Below are positions 7,247-14,701 of a stretch of 34,698 nt of DNA, in pieces. The notes beneath the pieces were generated by a model that worked only from the letters and a program-made list of their open reading frames with translations, was not told where the DNA came from and made no database searches. The stretch comes from Clostridia bacterium (GTDB lineage Bacteria > Bacillota > Clostridia > Lachnospirales > Lachnospiraceae): NCBI GenBank assembly GCA_910574475.1, contig CAJTAT010000015.1, forward strand, positions 19,672 to 54,369, read 5' to 3'. Position 1 is the first letter of the stretch. Each line of letters starts with the position of its first letter. Both the position numbers and the translations under genes were made by a program.

Positions 7247-8116
7247 TTATATGTGCAGAATTTTCGTAGCTGCAATAGCTAGAGAGCCATCTCCAATATG
7301 GCAAGATACACTCAAGGAAAGAGGATCTACATACTCTACGTTATATCCTGGAAATGCAGCTTCTACTTCCTCTTTAAACTTCAGAGCTTCTTCTTCGTTG
7401 TTCGTATGGGCAATATCAAGATGCACGTCTTTGGCTTCCAGGCCTCCGAAACGCGTCTCAATATCATTGCGAATAGCATCAATCATTGTCTTTTTCGCCT
7501 GCTGCATGGTTCTGGCTTTGGAAAAGGTATCCAGTCGTTCACCCTGAATCTGCAGAACTGGTTTCAGACGAAGCATCGTGCCAATGGCTGCCACAGCCGG
7601 TGTAAGTCGACCGCCCTTTTTCAGATATTTGAGAGTTGCCACTGTAATATAGATACTGGACTCCATCTTTACCTCTTCCAGAATCTTCTTAATCTCAGCC
7701 GCATCCTTTCCACTCTCCGCCAGTCTCATAGCATCCACGACAGACTGACGCTGTGTAATAGAAATCCTCTGATTATTTACTACCTGTACCTTTCCATCAA
7801 AGTCATCCGACAAAGCGATTGCCGTCTGACAAGAACCGGAAAGTCCACTGGACATTGGTATGTGCACAATTTGGTCGTATTCCTTTAAAAGGCCATTCCA
7901 AAGTTCCATTACAGATTCTGGAGAAGGCTGTGAAGTGGCAATATCCGCATCTGATTTCAACTTTCCATAAAACTCATCCTGAGTTAAGCTGATTCCCTCA
8001 AAATATTCTTTTCCATCAATAGTAAATGGCATTGGCAGCACATAGACTCCCATTTCTTTCGCAACTTCCTGTGTAATACCACTGTTGCTGTCTGTTACAA
8101 TTGCAATCTTACTCAA
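7247..8116 (-). CDS. DegV family fatty-acid-binding protein
   Basis: The start is TTG at 8116, preceded by GAGGAGGG, giving 289 residues beginning LSKIAIVTDSNSG, the canonical DegV opening. A longer frame to 8206 would overlap the promoter. Other family marks are SSGLSGSCQTA, the helical KKGGRLTPAVAAIGTMLRLKP block and the closing HIGDGSLAIA. DegV/FakB proteins bind a fatty acid and can present it to FakA for phosphorylation. No fakA is nearby, so the substrate role here is inferred. The 5' leader contains a small GGCGCA/TGCGCC hairpin (8144-8162). The gene has its own promoter and follows spoVAE. Confidence 0.9.
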   Translation of the reverse strand: MSKIAIVTDSNSGITQEVAKEMGVYVLPMPFTIDGKEYFEGISLTQDEFYGKLKSDADIATSQPSPESVMELWNGLLKEYDQIVHIPMSSGLSGSCQTAIALSDDFDGKVQVVNNQRISITQRQSVVDAMRLAESGKDAAEIKKILEEVKMESSIYITVATLKYLKKGGRLTPAVAAIGTMLRLKPVLQIQGERLDTFSKARTMQQAKKTMIDAIRNDIETRFGGLEAKDVHLDIAHTNNEEEALKFKEEVEAAFPGYNVEYVDPLSLSVSCHIGDGSLAIAATKILHI

Positions 8117-8179
8117 AGGTTTTCCCTCCTCAAACTCTATTCCGGCGCAACAAGAGCTGCGCCCAAAGTCACTGAGGGT

Positions 8180-8208
8180 AGTATAACAGTTTGAAGAGAA
8201 AAACACAA
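8180..8208 (-). promoter_or_regulatory. degV promoter
   Basis: On the minus strand TTGTGT (8203-8208), 17 bases, then TATACT (8180-8185). The -35 lies directly after the spoVAE stop, so degV can be expressed independently of the sporulation operon. Confidence 0.6.
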
Positions 8209-8214
8209 GACTTT

Positions 8215-8571
8215 CTATTTTTTCATTTTAGGCTGGAAAATCAAGCTTGCCAAATATCCAAAGATCAGAGCCGCCGAGATACCCACAGCACTGGCTTTAA
8301 ATCCGCCCATGAAAATTCCCAGAAATCCTTCTGCATCCACGGCTTCCTTCACACCTTTCCAGAGTACATTCCCAAAGCCCAGAAGAGGAACAGAAGCCCC
8401 GGCGCCTGCATACTCCTGGAAGGGAGCATAGATTCCTACAGCGCCCAGCACAGCTCCTGAGCAAACAAGAAGCACCATAATTCGGCCGGGCATCATTTTT
8501 GTCTTGTCCATTAAAATCTGTACCAGAGCACAGATTAGACCGCCTACCCAAAATGCATTAATATAATCCAC
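8215..8571 (-). CDS. spoVAE: Stage V sporulation protein AE
   Basis: The start is GTG at 8571, with GGAGG seven bases before it. The 118-residue membrane protein has about four hydrophobic segments and matches the SpoVAE (EB-type) pattern, with GGLICALVQILMDKTKMMPGR early and GAGASVPLLGFGNVLWKG in the middle. It is part of the inner-membrane channel that takes up Ca-dipicolinic acid into the forespore and releases it at germination. It is the last gene of the spoVA operon here. I see no spoVAF after it. Confidence 0.93.
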   Translation of the reverse strand: MDYINAFWVGGLICALVQILMDKTKMMPGRIMVLLVCSGAVLGAVGIYAPFQEYAGAGASVPLLGFGNVLWKGVKEAVDAEGFLGIFMGGFKASAVGISAALIFGYLASLIFQPKMKK

Positions 8572-8613
8572 TGTTTTGCCTCCTATTGTAATATCGTAAG
8601 TCCCGCTTCAACC

Positions 8614-9624
8614 CTAGCAATGTTCAATGACGACTGCGTGGGCGATGCCTGGTACGCTCTGTCCCTCGTTAAAGCTTACGGTTGAGAGCAGAGCTCCAGT
8701 GGGCACAAATAAAATTCGCTTCCATTGGTTCGTTTCAATCTTCGGAAGGATATAGGCTGCCAGAGTGACGGCTGAGCAGCCGCAGCCGCTTCCACCTGCA
8801 TGGGTATCCTGTGCTTCTGCATCATAGATTAACATGCCACAGTCCAGATGTTGTTCGCTCAAGTCGTAGCCTCTCTTTCTGGCCAAATCCAAAAGGATCG
8901 TCTGACCCACACTTCCCAAGTCTCCTGTAATAATATGGTCATAATCAGCAGGCGTACGTCCAAAATCCTCTAAGTGCTGACAGATAGTATCGCAGGCCGC
9001 CGGAGCCATACAGGCTCCCATATTCAGAGAATCCTTTACTCCGTAGTCCACCACTTTTCCCGGGGTGGCGCCTGAAATGCGGGCCTTTCCCCCTGAGGGG
9101 GCAAGGACAAAGGCTCCGCTTCCTGTGACTGTCCAGGTAGCTGCAAGGGGGCGCTGTCCTCCATATTCCAAGGGAAAGCGAAACTGTTTCTCCGCACTTC
9201 CAAAATGACTGGATGTCAAAGCCAGTACATTTTCTGAATATCCCCCCTGTACTGTCATAGCTCCCAGCATCAAAGCCTCCCCAATGGTTGAGCAGGCTCC
9301 ATACAACCCAAATAGAGGAATCTGAAGATCCATCAAACCAAAGGAAGTAGCGATCAACTGGCCCAGCAAATCTCCGGCAAACAGATATCGCACAGAAGAA
9401 TAGCTCGGTCCCGCCTTCTCCATAGCAAGCTTAGCAGCTTTTTTCTGGAGGGCACTCTCTGCCTCCTCCCATGTATTTTGCCCTACCATAGGGTCTTCCT
9501 CTATCTGATCAAACAGTTTGCCCAGAGGCCCCTCTCCCTCTTTCTTTCCTACAATCGAGGCTCCGCTTACAATATGAGGAGACTGCTGAAACTGGATGCT
9601 CTGTTTTCCCACTATTGTTTCCAT
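8614..9624 (-). CDS. spoVAD: Stage V sporulation protein AD
   Basis: The protein has 336 residues and a thiolase-like fold, with family blocks FGLYGACSTIGEAL, ALTSSHFGSAEKQFRFPLEYG, ITGDLGSVG and DTHAGGSGCGCSA. SpoVAD binds dipicolinic acid on the outer face of the spore inner membrane and is essential for its uptake. There is no membrane segment, as expected. AAAGGAC stands upstream of the ATG at 9624. The length is normal. Confidence 0.97.
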   Translation of the reverse strand: METIVGKQSIQFQQSPHIVSGASIVGKKEGEGPLGKLFDQIEEDPMVGQNTWEEAESALQKKAAKLAMEKAGPSYSSVRYLFAGDLLGQLIATSFGLMDLQIPLFGLYGACSTIGEALMLGAMTVQGGYSENVLALTSSHFGSAEKQFRFPLEYGGQRPLAATWTVTGSGAFVLAPSGGKARISGATPGKVVDYGVKDSLNMGACMAPAACDTICQHLEDFGRTPADYDHIITGDLGSVGQTILLDLARKRGYDLSEQHLDCGMLIYDAEAQDTHAGGSGCGCSAVTLAAYILPKIETNQWKRILFVPTGALLSTVSFNEGQSVPGIAHAVVIEHC

Positions 9625-9674
9625 ATTAATTACTGTCCTTTCTTACGATATCTATTCCTTCTTAACTTAAATCT

Positions 9675-10142
9675 CTACATAATTCCCATCATCTTTAGAA
9701 CCCAATAGATCAGTCCCAGAAGCCAGCTTGTAAATATTCCATAGAGAATTACAGGACCTGCTATGGTAAAAATCTTACATCCAATTCCAAATACTTGCCC
9801 CTCTTTCTGGTATTCAATGGCCGGTGCCGCCACGCCATTGGCAAATCCAGTAATAGGTACCAGGGCGCCGGCGCCGCCCCACTTGGCAATACTGGGGAAA
9901 ATATTCAGACCTGTCAACAGGACGCTTAATAGTACAAGTAACATGGAACACCAGGAGCCAGAGGTTTCTTTGTCTAATCCCAAGCTGCTGGCATAGTTTA
10001 AAATCCCTTGGCCAATGCAGCAAATGATGCCCCCCACGAGAAAAGCTTTTGCCATCTGCGCCCACAGATTATGGGTTGGCGTCACCTGCTTAATATAATC
10101 GTTGTACTGTTGTTTCTGTTCCTGATCTATGTTTTCATTCAT
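9675..10142 (-). CDS. spoVAC: Stage V sporulation protein AC
   Basis: A 155-residue membrane protein with several hydrophobic segments. The N-terminal YIKQVTPTHNLWAQMAKAFLVGGIICCIGQ and the later GAGALVPITGFANGVAAPAIEY (given here as landmarks, each read in part) are diagnostic for SpoVAC. In Bacillus it behaves as a mechanosensitive channel for dipicolinic acid release. AAAGGAG lies upstream of the ATG at 10142. Confidence 0.96.
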   Translation of the reverse strand: MNENIDQEQKQQYNDYIKQVTPTHNLWAQMAKAFLVGGIICCIGQGILNYASSLGLDKETSGSWCSMLLVLLSVLLTGLNIFPSIAKWGGAGALVPITGFANGVAAPAIEYQKEGQVFGIGCKIFTIAGPVILYGIFTSWLLGLIYWVLKMMGIM

Positions 10143-10193
10143 TGTTATCTTATCTCCTTTATCTTTTTATAAAACTACTGCAAGCTCTATGGT

Positions 10194-10610
10194 TCACCAG
10201 CGGTAATAATAGTACATCAGCGATCCAATCGTTCTGCCCACAGACATACTCACAATTATAAGTTCTAACCCACGGCGCATTTCGAGCCTTCGGGTAAAAA
10301 TGGGAACTATATTCACAATCTCTGTCAAAGCCATGGCCCATCCTCCTACAAAGATACCAGAAAAAATTCCAAACATTCCCGCCCCCACATTTCCCAGGGG
10401 TAATACAAATTGATATACGCTGAGTAAATTTCCAATAATCCCTCCCGCCGCCACAGCATCCTCATATAAAAAAATATGCTTTGCCGTGTGAGTGCGGTCT
10501 GCAAAGTCTGATACAACTCCCAGAGCTATCAGTAATGCAAAAATCCCTCCTGCCACAGCAAAACCGCAGCTTAATCCTATCAAAGCCATTAAAATCTCTT
10601 TCATCCACAT
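10194..10610 (-). CDS. spoVAB: Stage V sporulation protein AB
   Basis: A 138-residue membrane protein, starting at the ATG at 10610 with AAGGAG upstream. It has four or five hydrophobic segments and the SpoVAB landmarks GLSCGFAVAGGIFALL, YEDAVAAGGIIGN and FVGGWAMALTEIVN. Its place between spoVAA and spoVAC is the usual operon order. Its exact role in the channel complex is not established. Confidence 0.93.
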   Translation of the reverse strand: MWMKEILMALIGLSCGFAVAGGIFALLIALGVVSDFADRTHTAKHIFLYEDAVAAGGIIGNLLSVYQFVLPLGNVGAGMFGIFSGIFVGGWAMALTEIVNIVPIFTRRLEMRRGLELIIVSMSVGRTIGSLMYYYYRW

Positions 10611-10625
10611 GTCTGTATTCTCCTT

Positions 10626-11270
10626 TTATGACTCCTTTTTATGAGAACCATTTCTGCTGGATGTATTAATAAGGGTTGTATTGATATCATCTTCGTAGAG
10701 CCGCATTTCCACTTCAATAGGAGTTGGATCTTTTATCAACCTTCTCCCACCAATATGATTAAAAAATGCAACAATCCCTACAGAAAGTCCCAGAGAATAA
10801 GTCAACTCCAAAATAGTAAATCCATCAGATTCCATTCCTGTCAGCAGCTTATAAAATTGCCCAAACAAATCTACTGTAGAGACATCATTGTTAAAGGCCA
10901 TAATGGAAAATGCAGATCCAAAAAAACAGATCAAGCATACAATTGCCACCTTCAAAAAACATACCACAGGATTTTCCTGCTGTTTCGTAGAGTACTCTAC
11001 AATAAAATCCTGCTCGCCCATATTTTGGATCTCTAAGGTAGGGAAAACCTCATGAATTTTTTCCACCACATCTAAAATAGAGAACACCTTACGGGCCGCA
11101 CAGATATGAGAACCTTTTTTGATATGGTGAAATGTATGAAGCTTCTCTGTCTTCAGGCGATTGACAATGGCACTGTCTGCGCACTGCATTTCGCCTACTT
11201 CTCCCAGAGTAATGGTTTGATTGTAGGTTCTGGTATTCTTTTCAAACTTCACATATAAGATATCGCTCAT
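10626..11270 (-). CDS. spoVAA: Stage V sporulation protein AA
   Basis: The start is the ATG at 11270, giving 214 residues from MSDILYVKFEKN. The frame is open further upstream, but those codons overlap a separate small gene. The N-terminal soluble part (about 1-110) is the predicted SpoVAA domain. Two membrane segments follow (about 113-135 and 160-180), then GIVAFFNHIGGRRLIKDPTPIEVEMR, a recognisable C-terminal block. The start overlaps the stop of the upstream microprotein gene as ATGA, which points to translational coupling. Confidence 0.92.
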   Translation of the reverse strand: MSDILYVKFEKNTRTYNQTITLGEVGEMQCADSAIVNRLKTEKLHTFHHIKKGSHICAARKVFSILDVVEKIHEVFPTLEIQNMGEQDFIVEYSTKQQENPVVCFLKVAIVCLICFFGSAFSIMAFNNDVSTVDLFGQFYKLLTGMESDGFTILELTYSLGLSVGIVAFFNHIGGRRLIKDPTPIEVEMRLYEDDINTTLINTSSRNGSHKKES

Positions 11271-11431
11271 GCAGAAGCTTCCTTCCCCAGACTTTCCTCC
11301 ATTTGCCAGACAAGGGTTCCATCTGTAATGGTCTTTTCCTGATTTCTTGTATAGGCATAATAAAAGATCCCGAAAATAGTTGCCACCAATACGATGGAAA
11401 TCAGCCAAGCTCTATATTTTGTGCTATTCAT
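11267..11431 (-). CDS. 54-residue single-pass membrane microprotein leading the spoVA operon
   Basis: The ATG at 11431 has GAGGAG with a good spacer. The frame encodes 54 residues, starting MNSTKYRAW, then one hydrophobic segment (about residues 9-26, LISIVLVATIFGIFYYAY), then a short polar tail ending GKEASA. Its TGA overlaps the spoVAA ATG by four bases (ATGA). It lies about 32 bases downstream of the sigma-G-type promoter, so it is the first gene of the forespore transcript. I do not recognise a family. A role in the SpoVA channel or spore membrane is inferred from coupling only. Confidence 0.75.
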   Translation of the reverse strand: MNSTKYRAWLISIVLVATIFGIFYYAYTRNQEKTITDGTLVWQMEESLGKEASA

Positions 11432-11463
11432 AGAATCACTCCTCGTTCTGTTTGTTTATGGTC

Positions 11464-11493
11464 TAGTATGTCCTGAAGGTTTTGGATTATGCA
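11464..11493 (-). promoter_or_regulatory. Sigma-G (and possibly sigma-F) promoter of the spoVA operon
   Basis: On the minus strand TGCATA (11488-11493), 17 bases, CATACTA (11464-11470). This is close to the known forespore sigma-G consensus (GHATR, 17-18 bases, CATNHTA). The -10 with its preceding GGA also satisfies the sigma-F pattern GGNNANANT. It lies between the sigF terminator and the microprotein gene. Confidence 0.8.
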
Positions 11494-11497
11494 TAGT

Positions 11498-11527
11498 AAA
11501 AAACGGACCTCTCACATCCGTTTTTTT
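11498..11527 (-). terminator. Terminator overlapping the end of sigF
   Basis: The arms AAAAAACGGA (11498-11507) and TCCGTTTTTT (11517-11526) enclose nine bases. The last sigF codons and its TGA (11512-11514) lie in the loop and arm. On the minus strand the hairpin is followed by a T-run. It should separate the spoIIA transcript from spoVA. Confidence 0.75.
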
Positions 11528-12225
11528 AATGCTGTTAATATTTTCTTTTCCAGACGGGAAACTTGAACCTGGGACATTCCAAGCTGGCTCGCTACTTGAG
11601 TCTGGGTCTGGTCATAAAAAAAACGTAGAATGATCAATTGACGCTCCCTGGGTTCTAATGTATTTAAAAGCTGCTCTAAAAGAAGCTGACGGAGCAGGGT
11701 TTCCTGTTCATCCCTTCCGTAGTCAACCTTATCCATCAGGCTCAATCCTTCCCCGTCTCCCTGATAGACAATCTTTTGCAGAGACTCCACTTCAGCACTG
11801 CTGTCCATTGCCTGTGCAAGCTCCTCAGGCTCCACCCCCAGGCAGGCAGCCAGTTCCTCTATTCCTGGCTCTTCTCCCCGTTCCATCACAAGCTGTTCTC
11901 GCAGATGGGATGCTTTGATGGAAAGCTCCTTTAGCGCACGGCTTACTTTGATCATATTATCATCCCGCAAAAATCGCTTTATCTCCCCTGATATCATAGG
12001 AACTGCGTAAGTGGAAAATTTTACTCCAAAGCTCAGATCAAAGCGATCTACTGCTTTTACAAGGCCAATAGCCCCTATCTGAAATAAATCCTCCGCTTCT
12101 ACCCCTCGTCCCAAAAAGCGCTTTACTACATGGTGAATCAACCCCATGTTTTCCTCTATTAGTATTTCTCTCGCCTCTTTATCTCCTTCCTGTAACCGCA
12201 GAATCAATTCTTCTGTGCGCCCCAT
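11512..12225 (-). CDS. sigF: RNA polymerase sigma-F factor (forespore)
   Basis: The 237-residue sigma factor drives the first forespore-specific transcription. Region 2 is visible as NMGLIHHVVKRFLGRGVEAEDLFQIGAIGL, continuing to FSTYAVPMISGEIKRFLRDD. Region 4 has the helix-turn-helix QTQTQVASQLGMSQVQVSRLE. Both are quoted as landmarks in part. The start ATG at 12225 is two bases after the spoIIAB stop, so the genes are tightly coupled. SpoIIAB next door is its anti-sigma factor. The sigF label rests on this operon context and not on sequence alone, because sigF and sigG are close paralogues. Confidence 0.96.
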   Translation of the reverse strand: MGRTEELILRLQEGDKEAREILIEENMGLIHHVVKRFLGRGVEAEDLFQIGAIGLVKAVDRFDLSFGVKFSTYAVPMISGEIKRFLRDDNMIKVSRALKELSIKASHLREQLVMERGEEPGIEELAACLGVEPEELAQAMDSSAEVESLQKIVYQGDGEGLSLMDKVDYGRDEQETLLRQLLLEQLLNTLEPRERQLIILRFFYDQTQTQVASQLGMSQVQVSRLEKKILTALKKRM

Positions 12226-12227
12226 AT

Positions 12228-12656
12228 TTAGGCCTCATGCTTTAAAATCTTCTTTTTCATAATCACAGTTGTCCCGACTCCCGGTTTTGATTCTACTTGT
12301 ACTTCATCCATAAAAGCTTCCATAAACAGAAAGCCCATACCAGAGCGTTCCAGGTCTGGACGTGAAGTATACATTGGTTCCATTACCTTTGGGATATCTT
12401 CAATTCCCACACCCTGATCCACTACCTTCAGTTCCAACATATCATTTTCTATTTTTCCAAAAATTGTGATTTTATGTACCTCATTATTGTAACCATGTAT
12501 AATTGCGTTGGTTACAGCCTCAGAGACAGCTGTTTTTACATCTGCCACCTCCTCCATACTGGGGTTCATCTGGGTCATAAATGCTGCCACTGTGACCCGG
12601 GCAAAAGATTCATTTGCTGAAATGCTGTCAAACTCTAATTTCATTGTATTTTTCAT
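12228..12656 (-). CDS. spoIIAB: Anti-sigma-F factor / serine kinase SpoIIAB
   Basis: This 142-residue GHKL ATPase/kinase holds sigma-F inactive and phosphorylates SpoIIAA. The N box is EAVTNAIIHGYNN, the G1 box DQGVGIED, and the G2 region ERSGMGFLFMEAFMD. The length is typical. GGAGGTACAGAGTC lies upstream of the ATG at 12656, and the gene lies between spoIIAA and sigF in the conserved order. Confidence 0.97.
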   Translation of the reverse strand: MKNTMKLEFDSISANESFARVTVAAFMTQMNPSMEEVADVKTAVSEAVTNAIIHGYNNEVHKITIFGKIENDMLELKVVDQGVGIEDIPKVMEPMYTSRPDLERSGMGFLFMEAFMDEVQVESKPGVGTTVIMKKKILKHEA

Positions 12657-12690
12657 GACTCTGTACCTCCTATTTCAAGTTCCCAATATT

Positions 12691-12999
12691 TTATGATTCC
12701 AGTGGAATGATTTTTGTGATACCAGAAAGCATTAAAATCTTTGCCACCCGCCCCTTAACTTGCACGGCCCTGACAGTTCCACCCAAGGCGTTCATCATCT
12801 TGTATCGTCCCATCAACATTCCAATGCCAGAGCTATCACAAAAGGTTGTCCGTGAAAAATCAAATATAATCTCCCGGATATCTTCCGTTGTTGCCAACTT
12901 GTCTGTCTCCCGGCAAATCTGGTCAGCACTGTGATGATCCAATTCCTGGGGTAGCTGGATGATTAAACTTTTGTCTGTTATCTTCCCTTCTATTTCCAT
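12691..12999 (-). CDS. spoIIAA: Anti-anti-sigma factor SpoIIAA
   Basis: A 102-residue STAS-domain protein. The phosphorylation site lies in FCDSSGIG, and Ser57 corresponds to the regulatory serine of Bacillus SpoIIAA. Unphosphorylated SpoIIAA releases sigma-F from SpoIIAB in the forespore. AAAGGAGG stands upstream of the ATG at 12999. A sigma-H promoter would be expected. AGGGGAAAC near 13050-13060 is only a poor -35 match, and I found no convincing -10. Confidence 0.95.
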   Translation of the reverse strand: MEIEGKITDKSLIIQLPQELDHHSADQICRETDKLATTEDIREIIFDFSRTTFCDSSGIGMLMGRYKMMNALGGTVRAVQVKGRVAKILMLSGITKIIPLES

Positions 13000-13064
13000 A
13001 ATCTATATCCTCCTTTATTAAATTTGATACATCCGGCGGGAATGAGTTTCCCCTGAGCAAATAT

Positions 13065-13115
13065 AAAAAGACGAATAAGAATCTGCTTCTATCGCATCTT
13101 CTCATTCGTCTTTTT
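13065..13115 (-). terminator. Terminator between the zinc-ribbon/TPR gene and spoIIAA
   Basis: Perfect 12-bp arms AAAAAGACGAAT (13065-13076) and ATTCGTCTTTTT (13104-13115) enclose a 27-base loop. The A-run and T-run make it work on either strand. It starts 33 bases after the stop of the upstream gene. Confidence 0.75.
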
Positions 13116-13148
13116 GCACATGGCTAATGCCATATGTTCATTTGTATT

Positions 13149-14522
13149 TTATTGCTGTAACCGGGCGATGGCATTTCTGGAATAATTTGCCCTCTCTGTT
13201 CCCGGGTAAGCTTCCATAAACTTCTGGAATAATGGCAGCGCCTTCTCATTTTCTTGCTGTGCTTCATAGGAGCGAGCCAGATAATAAAGTGCATAGCCAT
13301 CTCCATAGGACTCATCCAGCGCCACTACCTGTTCCAGATTTCGAATAGCTTCTTCATGATTGCCTGAGGTATATGCCGCTGAGCCTGCATCATACAGTTC
13401 TTTTACCTCCTGAGCATGAACCGTAGTGTAGATCTCATCGTACATGGTTTTCGCAGTCTCTGAAAGCTGCTCTGTATCTACCTGTTCTAAAGCTGCCCCA
13501 GCTTCCTCTATCTGCTGATTTTGAAAACTTATATAGGCTTCAATCAGTTTCTCATGGCTGGGATCCGGATCTGGAATTTCTTCTACTTCTGCCAAGCTTG
13601 CCTGCAGTTCTTCTATCTGCTTTTGCAAGCCGCTGATCTCTGTCTGTTTTGCGGAAATCTGATCACTGTAATCCACAATCTGCTGATTTGTCTCACTTCG
13701 GACAGCTCGTATTTTGGCAGGTACCACCAGAAACCACATGAGTGCCACTCCCAGCACCAGGCCTATGATAATATTTAAGATCACATTCATGCCTGTATTG
13801 TCTTTATAGTTTGTGGGCATGATAATTGTCTCATTTCCACTTGTATAAGAGATAATATCTGACCTTTTTTGCTCTTTCTCTGGCTTTTCCTTACGGTTGT
13901 CTGCCTTTCCTGCCAGCAAATCTAACTCTTCCTGATAATACAGGGACACATTGTCTGTTTTGTCTATAGCAAGAGCCCGGTGGAGCTCTCTGCCTGCCCG
14001 CTCATACTCTCCTGTCTGGATATAGAGCAAGGCCAATAGCTGATGGGCTTTCACAAGTTTTGGATTCAGGGAAAGCACCTTTTTCAACTGAATAATAGCT
14101 AAGTCTTCACTTCCCTGCTGACAGTAGAGCAAAGACTGATTGTATTTTTTAATCGTCTGATTGATGGTCTCCAGACGTGCAGGATTTGCTTGAATCGCCC
14201 GAATATATTCATCAGCAGTATTTCTACTGGGATCTAAGCTCTTGCTGATAATCCACTCTGTGAGTGCAGATACCACTTCTCCCATCTCAAAGTAAATCAG
14301 CCCCAAAAGATCACGCGCCGGAATATTATTCTTGTTCAGTTTCAGACTATAGCGCAGATCTTGAATGGCCCCAGACAAATTTCTCACGCCAGCTTTTTCC
14401 AGTCCCATATTATAATAGGTATTGGACAGCCGAATCAGTCTTGTATATATTTTAATATCAGCTCCGCAGGCATTGCAGTAACTGGGATCTGTCAGTGTTT
14501 CTCCACATCTTAAACAAAGCAT
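13149..14522 (-). CDS. Zinc-ribbon, TPR and coiled-coil membrane protein
   Basis: A 457-residue protein with four parts in order. First is an N-terminal zinc ribbon with two Cys pairs (CLRCG, then CNACGAD). Next come TPR repeats (about residues 30-205), with units such as NNIPARDLLGLIYFEMGE. One membrane segment follows near 245-268 (VILNIIIGLVLGVALMWFLVV). A coiled coil (about 275-315) leads to C-terminal TPR repeats ending in YPGTERANYSRNAIARLQQ. The N-terminal TPRs are probably cytoplasmic and the C-terminal ones outside. Function is unknown, and an adaptor or assembly role at the membrane is inferred from the architecture. It follows folC and a 48-residue gene and precedes spoIIAA, with a terminator between. 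Confidence 0.85.
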   Translation of the reverse strand: MLCLRCGETLTDPSYCNACGADIKIYTRLIRLSNTYYNMGLEKAGVRNLSGAIQDLRYSLKLNKNNIPARDLLGLIYFEMGEVVSALTEWIISKSLDPSRNTADEYIRAIQANPARLETINQTIKKYNQSLLYCQQGSEDLAIIQLKKVLSLNPKLVKAHQLLALLYIQTGEYERAGRELHRALAIDKTDNVSLYYQEELDLLAGKADNRKEKPEKEQKRSDIISYTSGNETIIMPTNYKDNTGMNVILNIIIGLVLGVALMWFLVVPAKIRAVRSETNQQIVDYSDQISAKQTEISGLQKQIEELQASLAEVEEIPDPDPSHEKLIEAYISFQNQQIEEAGAALEQVDTEQLSETAKTMYDEIYTTVHAQEVKELYDAGSAAYTSGNHEEAIRNLEQVVALDESYGDGYALYYLARSYEAQQENEKALPLFQKFMEAYPGTERANYSRNAIARLQQ

Positions 14523-14538
14523 AATTACCTACTTTCTA

Positions 14539-14685
14539 TTAACGACCGTTGCCCCTCATCTCTTTCAGCATCTCCTGGAAAAGGTCACTCATATCCTTAG
14601 GCTTATTGTTATATACATTCTCTTCTACTTGTTCTACTTCCAGGCTGGGGTGAAATCTTTTCAGTTCTTCTTCAAAATCAATCAT
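14539..14685 (-). CDS. 48-residue conserved-looking acidic microprotein
   Basis: The ATG at 14685 has GGAGG with a 7-base spacer, and the frame ends at TAA (14539-14541). The protein starts MIDFEEELKRFHPSLEVEQ and ends LFQEMLKEMRGNGR. It is soluble, probably two short helices joined by a polar stretch, with no signal peptide. The gene sits 16 bases before the zinc-ribbon/TPR gene and 16 bases after folC, so all three probably share a transcript. I do not recognise a named family. The strong ribosome binding site and tight packing argue that it is real. Confidence 0.75.
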   Translation of the reverse strand: MIDFEEELKRFHPSLEVEQVEENVYNNKPKDMSDLFQEMLKEMRGNGR

Positions 14686-14701
14686 TTCCTTGCCTCCTAT
14701 T

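Noticed and set aside
7298..7888. 196-residue plus-strand frame inside degV
   Set aside because: Antisense shadow of a well-supported DegV gene; composition is that of a reversed coding region.
13016..13064. Sigma-H promoter before spoIIAA
   Set aside because: AGGGGAAAC is a partial -35 match, but no GAAT-type -10 stands at the right distance.
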